Source: Candidatus Daviesbacteria bacterium RIFCSPHIGHO2_01_FULL_41_45
GTDB taxonomy: Bacteria; Patescibacteriota; Microgenomatia; Daviesbacterales; UBA10151
Reading direction: 5' to 3'
Length of the DNA stretch: 50,999 nt
NCBI GenBank assembly: GCA_001776975.1
Contig: MFCS01000034.1
Span: 1 to 50,999 of the forward strand
In this document: piece after piece, positions 38,331 to 46,542 of the stretch
Numbering within the stretch: the stretch's first letter is position 1
Layout: each line of letters opens with the position of its first letter
Notes under the pieces: generated by a model
Database searches by the model: none
The model's input: the letters and a program-made list of their open reading frames with translations, nothing else
What the model was told of the DNA's origin: nothing
Made by a program: the position numbers and the translations under genes

Positions 38331-39250
38331 TTCCAACTGAAGTTAGCATAAGCCCAGTTAATTAACTTTAGCGTCTCACCAAACCTATCATCACTCCCTA
38401 ATACTACCGTTAAAATTCTGTGTCCATCTCTTTCAATTAGCCCTACAAAGTTCTCCTTAGCAACTGGCGTAAACCCCGTTTTGAATCCAATTACTCCTTC
38501 TGTACTTAACAATTTATTTAAATTCTTTAAATTGTGCACCTCTGCGCCGTTGGCCGATCCCACCTGAGCCTCTTTTGTTCCAACCACTCTCATAATTTGT
38601 GGATTTTCAGCAGCAGTAGTAGCAATTACTGATAAATCATAGGCTGAGGAGTAATGATTGACGCTATCAAATCCAGCTGGATTATCAAAATGAGTGTTTT
38701 TCAACCCAAATTCTTGAGCTTTAGAGTTCATTGCTTCTACAAAACTTTTATATCCTCCCGGATAGTTATGAGCAATTGTGTATGCTGCATCATTTCCCGA
38801 GTTTAAAAGCATGCCATATAATAAACTTCTAAAGCTGAGTCTTTCACCCAGGATAAGTCCCATGGTGGCTCCACTAACACCGACGAGATTTTTAACCTCC
38901 AAAATATCATTGGATTTAAAATACTCACTCCCTACTAAGGCAGTCATAATTTTAGTGGTGGAGGCTACTGGGATTTTTTCATGCTCATTTTTAGAAAAAA
39001 GTAGAGCTCCCGAGGAGATATCTTTTACCAAGGATGATGTAGCTGTCAAGATTGGAGCCATCTGTCCCAAGGAATTAGGAGGCTTCGGGGTGGTTGGTTG
39101 AGGAATCATCTTATTTCCAGAAACGATTTTATTATTAGGTATGTTTCCGGCAGCAACAGAGGATTGAACCAAAACAGCAGCCTTATCAAACCCTAAAACT
39201 AAATAAATTGAAACCAGCATAACCAGGATGGCAGAAAGTATTGGGACCAT
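38327..39250 (-). CDS. D-alanyl-D-alanine carboxypeptidase (S11 family)
   Basis: PVASTTKIMTALVG (SxxK), LLNSGNDAA (SGN), IGFKTGFTPVA (KTG). Confidence 0.92.
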   Translation of the reverse strand: MVPILSAILVMLVSIYLVLGFDKAAVLVQSSVAAGNIPNNKIVSGNKMIPQPTTPKPPNSLGQMAPILTATSSLVKDISSGALLFSKNEHEKIPVASTTKIMTALVGSEYFKSNDILEVKNLVGVSGATMGLILGERLSFRSLLYGMLLNSGNDAAYTIAHNYPGGYKSFVEAMNSKAQEFGLKNTHFDNPAGFDSVNHYSSAYDLSVIATTAAENPQIMRVVGTKEAQVGSANGAEVHNLKNLNKLLSTEGVIGFKTGFTPVAKENFVGLIERDGHRILTVVLGSDDRFGETLKLINWAYANFSWN

Positions 39251-39253
39251 GAA

Positions 39254-40582
39254 TTATTTTTTTATGGTGGACAATCTAACATCAACCCTCTCCATATCTC
39301 TCGGGAATAGACTTGCTTCACGAATATTAGATAGGCCCAAGATATGCATGGTAACTCTTTCGGCACCAATAGCAAATCCGCCCTCTGGTGGTAAGCCATA
39401 CTGAAACGCCTGTAAATAAAGTTGAAAATTCTCCGGATTAACTCCTTTTTTCTTCATACTTTCTAAGAGTTGCTGGTGATCGTTAATCCTTTGACCCCCC
39501 GTAAACCACTCAACTCCCCTACCAATTAAATCAAAACTCAGCGTATGCTCTGGATCCTCTGGATCAGGATAAGTATAAAAAGGTCTTTTTGAGGTTGGGT
39601 AATGAGTAATAATTATTAGCTCAGATCCATGTTTCTCCTTAGCCCACTCTGTAATCTCTCTTTCATCTTCAGGAGATAAATCTGGTTCACCAATAACTTC
39701 TCTGCCAGTTCTGGTTTTAATAATTTGCTGCGCCTCTGTTAATTTTATCCTCGGCAATTTACCCGCTATTTGAGGCACACCTACTCCATATAACTCTAGT
39801 TCACGACCACATCGCTTCTCTACCTCTGAAAAAATTCTTTTTATAACATCCTCTGCTAAATCTGGAACTTCCGACCAGCTCTCAATAAACCCAAACTCAC
39901 AATCTAGACTGATATATTCTGATAAGTGTCTGGTAGTAACGGAGGGCTCGGCTCTATAGGCCCTACCAACTGTAAAGACTCTTTCAAAAACCCCCACCAT
40001 GATCTGCTTATAAAGTTGGGGGGATTGGCCCAGGTATGCTTTGTATTGGTAATAATCAACCGGAAAAATCTCTGCCCCTCCCTCAGTGGCTGCTGGTACT
40101 ATAGTAGGAGCCTGAAACTCTATAAAATCTTTCTCAGTCAGAGCTTTGCGGAAAGCATCGATTACCACCTCCTGAACTTTGAAAATAGCTTTGACTTTTG
40201 GGTGCCTGAGGGTCAAAGGACGATGATCTAACAGAGTTGGTAGTTGTAGATCTAAATCTTTACCCCCCATATCAAAAGGTAATTCAGCAGCTTTTACCAA
40301 TACCTCGATCTGCTTGGCATGAAGTTCTATCTTACCGGTTGCTAAGTTGGAGTTAATTAAATTCTCAGGTCGAGAGTTAACCAGCCCAGTGATACAGATG
40401 ACGTCTTGTGGATGAATCTCTTTAACATCCTCACCTCTACAAAAAACTTGGATTATTCCTGATCGATCCATTAAATCTAAAAAGGCAATCTTGCCATGAT
40501 CGCGTCTGGTTTGCACCCAGCCACAGACCCGAATTTCTTGGCCAACCTTGTTATTACAATCTAGTATTAATGTTCGCTCCAC
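39254..40582 (-). CDS. aspS: aspartyl-tRNA synthetase, archaeal-type
   Basis: 442 aa; GWVQTRRDHGKIAFLDLMDRSGIIQVF; VFTVGRAYRAEPSVTTRHLSEYISLDCEFGFI; GGFAIGAERVTMHILG; lacks the long bacterial GAD insertion. Confidence 0.9.
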   Translation of the reverse strand: MERTLILDCNNKVGQEIRVCGWVQTRRDHGKIAFLDLMDRSGIIQVFCRGEDVKEIHPQDVICITGLVNSRPENLINSNLATGKIELHAKQIEVLVKAAELPFDMGGKDLDLQLPTLLDHRPLTLRHPKVKAIFKVQEVVIDAFRKALTEKDFIEFQAPTIVPAATEGGAEIFPVDYYQYKAYLGQSPQLYKQIMVGVFERVFTVGRAYRAEPSVTTRHLSEYISLDCEFGFIESWSEVPDLAEDVIKRIFSEVEKRCGRELELYGVGVPQIAGKLPRIKLTEAQQIIKTRTGREVIGEPDLSPEDEREITEWAKEKHGSELIIITHYPTSKRPFYTYPDPEDPEHTLSFDLIGRGVEWFTGGQRINDHQQLLESMKKKGVNPENFQLYLQAFQYGLPPEGGFAIGAERVTMHILGLSNIREASLFPRDMERVDVRLSTIKK

Positions 40583-40632
40583 TAGGCATGATCATAGCAG
40601 GTTATAACTAGTGCTGACAATAGATTTAAATA

Positions 40633-41529
40633 TCAAAGCCCAACCGACCTTCTGTATGAACCAAGAACCCTGAGGGAGGGACAATACTTAGTTCTTAACT
40701 CTGTAACCGCTCCCTTGACAGCACTATCTTGAATGTGACCATCCAGGGTCACCAAAAAATCATACTCTCTTAAGGCTCCTGTTGGTCTTGAATCAATTTT
40801 TGTTAGATTGATTCCGTATGAAGAAAACAAAGTTAAGCATTTAGCTAAAATTCCCACTTGATCATTCACTGGAGTAAAAATTAAAGCAGTCGCATCATAC
40901 CCAGTTGGAGAGGTCTCCCCTCTACCGATTACTAAAAATCTGGTTGAGTTACCGACGATATCTCCAATATCCTCGGCAATGGTTGATAAGCCGTAGATTT
41001 CAGCAGCCCTACTACTAGCTATAGCTGCAATTTTATTATCTATCACTGCAGCCTCAACAGCAGCGGTGGTACTTAGTGATTGCTGCTGACTGACCGTTGG
41101 ATAGTTTTTCAGAAGAAAACTTCTGCATTGAGCTAATGCTTGTGGGTGGGATCTAATTTGCTCCAGACTAACACCCAACCTTCCAATTAATGAATGTTTA
41201 ATACCCAAGATTGTTTCTGCTAAGATCCTGACCCTTTTTGCATAATTCAACTCCCGTAAAACCTCAACTACATCTCCCTCAGTGGAGTTTTCAACTGGCA
41301 CAACTCCCAGATCAAGCTCACCATCTTCAACTTTTTGAATAACCGCACTATTGGATGGCAAAAACTTACTCTCCATCTGCGATAAATAGTCTCCCAAGAG
41401 GTTATGTCTCGCAGTTTCAGTATATGTTCCTGCGGGGCCTAAACACCCAACCCTAAGCTGTAAGCGACTTGGTGCAACCTCAATACACAGAGGACTGCCA
41501 TTTATTAAAATTTCATGATCTTTGTTCAT
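40633..41529 (-). CDS. pheA: prephenate dehydratase (with C-terminal ACT domain)
   Basis: LRVGCLGPAGTYTETAR; GVVPVENSTEGDVVEVL; STRFLVIGRG; DSRPTGALREYDFLVTLDGH. Start placed at MNKDHEIL (41529), downstream of the attenuator. Confidence 0.9.
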   Translation of the reverse strand: MNKDHEILINGSPLCIEVAPSRLQLRVGCLGPAGTYTETARHNLLGDYLSQMESKFLPSNSAVIQKVEDGELDLGVVPVENSTEGDVVEVLRELNYAKRVRILAETILGIKHSLIGRLGVSLEQIRSHPQALAQCRSFLLKNYPTVSQQQSLSTTAAVEAAVIDNKIAAIASSRAAEIYGLSTIAEDIGDIVGNSTRFLVIGRGETSPTGYDATALIFTPVNDQVGILAKCLTLFSSYGINLTKIDSRPTGALREYDFLVTLDGHIQDSAVKGAVTELRTKYCPSLRVLGSYRRSVGL

Positions 41530-41539
41530 TTTTTCCAAT

Positions 41540-41559
41540 AAAAAACTCCCTTCCGGGAG
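41540..41559 (-). terminator. intrinsic terminator in the pheA leader: CTCCC-GGAA-GGGAG-TTTTTT
   Basis: GC stem with GGAA tetraloop followed by T6 on minus strand, just upstream of the pheA ATG. Confidence 0.8.
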
Positions 41560-41606
41560 CCGTTTGTTTTTATACTGACGCTTATATGCGCCAACAAACA
41601 CTCCCC
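41555..41606 (-). promoter_or_regulatory. antiterminator of pheA attenuator: GGGGAGTGTTTGTT pairs with AACAAACGGCTCCC
   Basis: 41606-41593 pairs with 41568-41555 (GTTTGTT/AACAAAC plus GGGAG/CTCCC, small bulge); excludes the terminator stem. Confidence 0.7.
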
Positions 41607-41608
41607 TT

Positions 41609-41659
41609 TCAGGAGCTAAAGAAAAACCAAGTTCTAAATGTATTACTTTTCGTAACCAT
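41609..41659 (-). CDS. Phe-rich attenuator leader peptide MVTKSNTFRTWFFFSS
   Basis: ATG GTT ACG AAA AGT AAT ACA TTT AGA ACT TGG TTT TTC TTT AGC TCC TGA; pheL-like, 4 Phe in 16 codons, between a promoter and overlapping terminator/antiterminator hairpins. Confidence 0.75.
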   Translation of the reverse strand: MVTKSNTFRTWFFFSS

Positions 41660-41671
41660 TACAATCTGTAA

Positions 41672-41700
41672 ATGTTAACAAAAATTAAAATATTGGTCAA
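41672..41700 (-). promoter_or_regulatory. pheA leader promoter TTGACC-N17-TAACAT
   Basis: -35 41700-41695, -10 41677-41672, 17-nt spacer. Confidence 0.7.
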
Positions 41701-41714
41701 TACATAAAAGACCG

Positions 41715-41743
41715 TTGACAATTAAGGGTTAATTGCCTACAAT
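41715..41743 (+). promoter_or_regulatory. divergent promoter TTGACA-N17-TACAAT
   Basis: -35 41715-41720, -10 41738-41743, ATG at 41750 (6 nt). Confidence 0.8.
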
Positions 41744-41749
41744 TTAGGC

Positions 41750-41845
41750 ATGAGTGTTAGTAGATTGTTACATGCCGTCGTCCTCACTCTCCTGAACAAG
41801 GAGCTCCTTTTGGCAGGAGCAACTTGGGGAGGTCGCTTGAGGTAA
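41750..41845 (+). CDS. Leu-rich candidate leader peptide MSVSRLLHAVVLTLLNKELLLAGATWGGRLR
   Basis: 31 codons from leaderless-type ATG to TAA; last codons overlap the antiterminator segment GGGAGGTC. Confidence 0.65.
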   Translation: MSVSRLLHAVVLTLLNKELLLAGATWGGRLR

Positions 41846-41872
41846 TTTTTACTTCAAGACAGAAAGGATTAG

Positions 41873-41896
41873 ACCTCCCACCAGGGAGGTTTTTTT
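41873..41896 (+). terminator. intrinsic terminator ACCTCCC-ACCA-GGGAGGT-TTTTTT
   Basis: 7-bp GC-rich stem, tetraloop and T-tract; 5' arm GACCTCCC also pairs with upstream GGGAGGTC (41827-41834). Confidence 0.85.
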
Positions 41897-41922
41897 ATGC
41901 TTAAAGAAAGGAGTTTTAAATT

Positions 41923-42117
41923 ATGGAAAGAAAATACCCAATTGGTTCAGACGCTTGGATAGCCCGACAAACAAGATTATGGAATACCGCAAGAAACGGA
42001 GTAGAGGATGTTGTACCTATTAGCCTTAAAAACCAAACCGATCAAGCAATTAATTTCCCTCCCTCTTATAGGGAGTCTCTTGGAAGAATGGAAAGAGCTT
42101 GGAATAACAGAGTTTAA
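41923..42117 (+). CDS. small hypothetical protein 1 of attenuated cassette (64 aa)
   Basis: SD AAAGGAG upstream; MERKYPIGSDAWIARQTRLWNTARNG... Confidence 0.6.
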   Translation: MERKYPIGSDAWIARQTRLWNTARNGVEDVVPISLKNQTDQAINFPPSYRESLGRMERAWNNRV

Positions 42118-42138
42118 AAGAAAGGAGGAGTTCCAAGT

Positions 42139-42354
42139 ATGAATAATGAAAGAAAATTTATTGCTGGTTATGGAATAGACAATCAAGATCCTGCAAGAGA
42201 TCCATCTGGGGGACACCCTGGATATATATTTGATGGTCACAGTGGAACTATCATTCCGCTAGAAGATTATCGGATAAGACATGAGCAACCAGACAGTGAT
42301 GTGTTTACCATAACACCAGAACAACTCCGCATGATTAGGGATATAAACCGCTAA
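42139..42354 (+). CDS. small hypothetical protein 2 of attenuated cassette (71 aa)
   Basis: SD AAAGGAGGAG upstream; MNNERKFIAGYGIDNQDPARDPSGGHPGYIFDGHSG... Confidence 0.6.
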   Translation: MNNERKFIAGYGIDNQDPARDPSGGHPGYIFDGHSGTIIPLEDYRIRHEQPDSDVFTITPEQLRMIRDINR

Positions 42355-43961
42355 TTATTTATCCCTACAACTTTTAGTTGCAGCTGGTTGGCACCATTAA
42401 AAGTATCGATCTCTAAAGAAAACAGGGCACTAACTAGCTGCCCATCTTTTAATAAGGGCTTCCTGTTGCCCATTGAAAAAGCGATCGCTCCCACTCCGTC
42501 TAATTTTAACTTTAGGTGCTTACCCTCACCCACTAATCTCATATCACTAATTTTAACTATACTAGATCCCAAGATTGGTTTGGGATTTCCTACCCCAAAT
42601 GGCTCTAGTTTCTCAATTACCTCTAGCCACCTTACAGACAATTTTTTAACATCTACCCAAGCTTCAGCCAAGTCTGTATCCCCTTTTTGCCTATCCATCT
42701 TACTAATTAAATTTTCTAACTTTTCCTTAAATTGAGAAATATTTTTGGTCTCAAGTGTGAATCCAGCAGCTTTTGGGTGACCCCCAACATCTATCAATAA
42801 ATCACTACATTTTCTGATAGTGGCAACAATATCTAAACCATTAAAAGATCTTGCTGAACCTTTTGACTCTACCTCTCCTTCTGAGATAACTACCGCCGGA
42901 ACTTTGTATTCATCACAGATTCTTCCTGCTATCAAACCGATAATCCCTGGAATCCACTTAGAAGAATGGAGAACTAAAACTTTTTTATGACTTAAATCTA
43001 ATTTATCACTACCTATTAACTCTTTGGCTTGAAAAATAGCATCTAGTGTTAATTGTTTTTTCTGATCATTAATTAAACATAAGGACTGCACAAGTTTTTT
43101 GGCTTTTTGAGGATCTTTAGTGCAAAGCAACCTTAAAGCATCCATCGCTGATTCAATTCTGCCTGCAGCATTTAAACGAGGGCCTAAGATATGAGAGATA
43201 TGAAAAGCGGACAATTCGTTGATTTTTAAACCACACTCTGAAGCCAATGACAATATACCTATATTGTCCGTTTTCCGCAGTTGCTTTATGCCCTCTTTAA
43301 CCAACCACCGATTTACCCCAACTAATAACATCAGATCACAGATAGTCCCCATAGCCACAAATGCCAATAATTTATCGGCCAATTCCGGTGATACCAACTC
43401 TCTAATTAAACACCACGCCACCCCAGCTCCACAAAAAGTTGTAGAGTGAACAATTGCTACCGCCTCTGGTTTTTCATTACCTGGTATATGATGATCGGTG
43501 ATAATTAAATCAATTCCCAATTTTTTAGCATATAGCGATTGTTTTACTGCTACAATCCCATTATCAACAGTAATCAACAGGGTGGCTCCCTTATCTTTAG
43601 CTAAATCTAAACCAAAATTAGATAATCCATATCCCTCTTTTTCTCGGTGCGGAATACGGGGCAAAACTTTGACTCCTAAAGATACTAGCCCTTGATAGAT
43701 AATTGCCGTTGCAGTTAAACCATCCACATCGTAGTCACCGTATATAAATATTGTTTCCTTATTTTCAATTGCTTTTAAAATCCGACTTTTTGCTGTTTTA
43801 ATCCCTGGAAGTAATAGCTCCGATTGGTAATCTTTTAATTCTGGGTTAAAGAACTGATCAGATTTTGATTTTGTATTTATTCCTCTCTTTTTCAGGAGTA
43901 CTTGTAGTAGTTCATCAGGAGAAGAAATGGCGGTAGCCATAGTAAGAACAGATTGTACCAT
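42351..43961 (-). CDS. recJ: single-stranded-DNA exonuclease RecJ
   Basis: IFIYGDYDVDGLTATAIIY, LIITDHH, AFVAMGTICDLM, GPRLNAAGRI, GGHPKAAGFTLE. Confidence 0.93.
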   Translation of the reverse strand: MVQSVLTMATAISSPDELLQVLLKKRGINTKSKSDQFFNPELKDYQSELLLPGIKTAKSRILKAIENKETIFIYGDYDVDGLTATAIIYQGLVSLGVKVLPRIPHREKEGYGLSNFGLDLAKDKGATLLITVDNGIVAVKQSLYAKKLGIDLIITDHHIPGNEKPEAVAIVHSTTFCGAGVAWCLIRELVSPELADKLLAFVAMGTICDLMLLVGVNRWLVKEGIKQLRKTDNIGILSLASECGLKINELSAFHISHILGPRLNAAGRIESAMDALRLLCTKDPQKAKKLVQSLCLINDQKKQLTLDAIFQAKELIGSDKLDLSHKKVLVLHSSKWIPGIIGLIAGRICDEYKVPAVVISEGEVESKGSARSFNGLDIVATIRKCSDLLIDVGGHPKAAGFTLETKNISQFKEKLENLISKMDRQKGDTDLAEAWVDVKKLSVRWLEVIEKLEPFGVGNPKPILGSSIVKISDMRLVGEGKHLKLKLDGVGAIAFSMGNRKPLLKDGQLVSALFSLEIDTFNGANQLQLKVVGINN

Positions 43962-43984
43962 AGCTTACTAAGCAGTAAAATGAC

Positions 43985-45325
43985 TTGAGTATGCAATACT
44001 CTATACCTGATCAGGTAACAGTTATTTTAGATAAATTCGCTCAGGCTAATTTCCAAATTTACATAGTTGGCGGGGCAGTTCGTGATTTATTAATGAGCCG
44101 GGAAGTTACAGATTGGGATTTTACCACTGACGCTAAACCTGCTGAGATTTTGCAACTATTTCCTGATGCGTTTTATACCAATAAATTTGGCACGGTGGGT
44201 CTACCGTCAAACTTAGGAATTATGGAAATTACCACCATGAGGAAGGAGGGTATTTATAAGGATCACCGTCACCCAATTGAAGTTTCTTGGACCAATCAAT
44301 TAAAAGAGGATCTTTCCCGACGTGATTTCACAATAAACGCTATGGCTCTTTCGCAGGGTGGAGAGTTAACTGATCTTTATCAAGGCCAACAGGATCTAGA
44401 AAATAAGTTAATTAGAGCCGTGGGAGATCCCAATCTTCGCTTCTTTGAAGATGCCTTAAGAATGATTAAAGCTTTTAGAATGGTCAGTCAGATTGAATTT
44501 GACATAGAAAAAAACACTTTCGAATCCATCATCAAAAATGGATCATTGATCGGCGAAATTGCCTGGGAAAGGATTAGAGATGAGTTGTTCAAGTTATTAT
44601 CTGGTATGAATCCATACATATCTTTGGTGAAAATGAAAGAATCAGGGGTGCTAAAAATTATCTTGCCAGAGATAGAAAGCTGTTTTGGAGTAGTCCAAGA
44701 AGGTCCAAAACACGATCGAGTGTATGATATTGGTGAACATTCATTGTTAACCTTAAAGTACTGCCCTTCCCCTGACCCATTAGTTAGATTAGCAGCACTC
44801 CTTCACGATATAGGAAAAGTAGAAACTATGAAGGTAGCAGCAGATGGCAATGTTACCTTTTATCAACATGACCTAGTGGGCGCCAACCAGATTAAACAAA
44901 TAACCAGAAGGCTTAATTTGTCCAATGAACAAACCGATAAGCTATACCGGTTGGTTAGATGGCACCTTTTTACAGTTGATGAGAACTTAACTGACAAAGC
45001 GATTAGAAGATTTATCAAAAATGTTGGGGTGGAAAATATTGAAGATATGCTCAATCTAAGAATTGCTGACCGATTAGGCGGAGGAACCCAAAAGGCGGTT
45101 AGTTGGAGGATGGAGAAATTTCAGGAGAGAATTAAACAGGTCTTGCAGCAACCTTTCTCTATTGCTGATCTAAAAATAAATGGTAAAGATATTATGGACA
45201 CCCTAAATATCCAACCAGGCAAGCAAGTGGGAGATATTTTGCAAAAATTATTTTCAGAGGTCGAGGACAATTCATCAAAAAACACCCATGACTATTTACT
45301 GAAAAGAATTAGGGAGTTCTCTTAA
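43985..45325 (+). CDS. cca: CCA tRNA nucleotidyltransferase with HD domain
   Basis: IYIVGGAVRDLLMSREVTDWDFTTDA; RRDFTINAMAL; LLHDIGKVET. Confidence 0.92.
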   Translation: MSMQYSIPDQVTVILDKFAQANFQIYIVGGAVRDLLMSREVTDWDFTTDAKPAEILQLFPDAFYTNKFGTVGLPSNLGIMEITTMRKEGIYKDHRHPIEVSWTNQLKEDLSRRDFTINAMALSQGGELTDLYQGQQDLENKLIRAVGDPNLRFFEDALRMIKAFRMVSQIEFDIEKNTFESIIKNGSLIGEIAWERIRDELFKLLSGMNPYISLVKMKESGVLKIILPEIESCFGVVQEGPKHDRVYDIGEHSLLTLKYCPSPDPLVRLAALLHDIGKVETMKVAADGNVTFYQHDLVGANQIKQITRRLNLSNEQTDKLYRLVRWHLFTVDENLTDKAIRRFIKNVGVENIEDMLNLRIADRLGGGTQKAVSWRMEKFQERIKQVLQQPFSIADLKINGKDIMDTLNIQPGKQVGDILQKLFSEVEDNSSKNTHDYLLKRIREFS

Positions 45326-45327
45326 TC

Positions 45328-46215
45328 CTAGTGGCCGAGTTTTTCTTCCCAAACAACCAGTAAGGCTGTGGCATTAAAGATTGACGAATAAGTTCCCGAA
45401 ATAATTCCCACTAGTAAGGCCACTACAAACCATCTAATTGACTCTCCTCCAAAAAGTAACAAAGCAAAAAGCACAAAAACTACAGTTAGTGAGGTATTTA
45501 GCGAGCGACCTAGTGTTTGCACAATTGAGATATCAGCCACACTAGTAAACGACTTTGATAAATGTTTTGGCAGATTTTCCCTAATTCTATCAAATACCAC
45601 AATAGTATCGTGGACCGAGAAACCGATAACTGTTAATAAGGCTGTCATAAACAAAATATCAATCTCAATATTTAGAAAGTGGCCTAGTATGGAAAATACT
45701 CCCACCAGTAAAATGACATCATGTAATAATGCTACTACCGCCACTACTCCAAACCGCCACGACGAGGCTGGTTTTGGCACCTTCCGAAAAGAAAAAGCGA
45801 TATACAAAATGATCATTAAGGTAGCAAGTACTAAGGCAAAAAGGGCATTTTTAGTAGTCTCTCCTCCAACCACTGGTCCAACACTCTCTACTCTTAATTC
45901 CTTGACCTCCCCATATTTTAGAGCCAGCTTAGACTTCATACTGGAGATAATTAACTCTTCCGACGGCTTGGATTTAATTATTACTGAGTTTTGTTCAGAT
46001 AATATAATGCTTGAAACTTCAATTTTATTATCGATAAAAACTTGTTTTAACTCATCCTGAGAGATATCACTATCAAATTGATACTCAAACAAAGTCCCTC
46101 CAGTAAAATCAATGCCAAATCTTAATCCATACAAATAAAGAGACAGTAGGCCAGGTAATATCAAAACCAGTGAGAGAATAAAAAACCACCACTTTTTCCC
46201 CATTAAATTAGTCAT
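45328..46215 (-). CDS. secF: protein translocase subunit SecF
   Basis: GIDFTGGTLFEYQF; ALLTVIGFSVHDTIVVFDRIREN. Confidence 0.93.
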   Translation of the reverse strand: MTNLMGKKWWFFILSLVLILPGLLSLYLYGLRFGIDFTGGTLFEYQFDSDISQDELKQVFIDNKIEVSSIILSEQNSVIIKSKPSEELIISSMKSKLALKYGEVKELRVESVGPVVGGETTKNALFALVLATLMIILYIAFSFRKVPKPASSWRFGVVAVVALLHDVILLVGVFSILGHFLNIEIDILFMTALLTVIGFSVHDTIVVFDRIRENLPKHLSKSFTSVADISIVQTLGRSLNTSLTVVFVLFALLLFGGESIRWFVVALLVGIISGTYSSIFNATALLVVWEEKLGH

Positions 46216-46541
46216 CGCTGTTTTTTAGCCTCTTTAATATCTTCGTGTAGTTCACTCTTTAATTTTTTAGCTGCTTTTTGAATCTCATCCTCCACACCAT
46301 CAATTCTCTCTTTCAAAAACTCCATTAACTTGGGGTCCTGCGGATTTTTATGGAGCATCTTTACAAAAGTCGTTTTTTCAGTTGGACTTAATTTCGAGAG
46401 TATTAAATCCAAAATAGTATGATGTACCGTTGAGTCAGCTAAAGCTCCCAGGTGTTGTTTGTGATGATCCTCTAACTCTAGCTCCTCCATGGCAGTTACC
46501 AAATCATCTATTTGTATTAGATACGAATAAAAATATGACAT
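46212..46541 (-). CDS. hypothetical protein
   Basis: 109 aa helical ORF in tight secD-secF operon. Confidence 0.5.
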   Translation of the reverse strand: MSYFYSYLIQIDDLVTAMEELELEDHHKQHLGALADSTVHHTILDLILSKLSPTEKTTFVKMLHKNPQDPKLMEFLKERIDGVEDEIQKAAKKLKSELHEDIKEAKKQR

Positions 46542-46542
46542 A

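Noticed and set aside
41530-41601. Upstream extension of pheA (MFVGAYKRQYKNKRLPEGSFLLEK...) as coding
   Set aside because: The extension reads through the attenuator hairpins and T-tract; prephenate dehydratase homology starts later and ATG 41529 is better placed.
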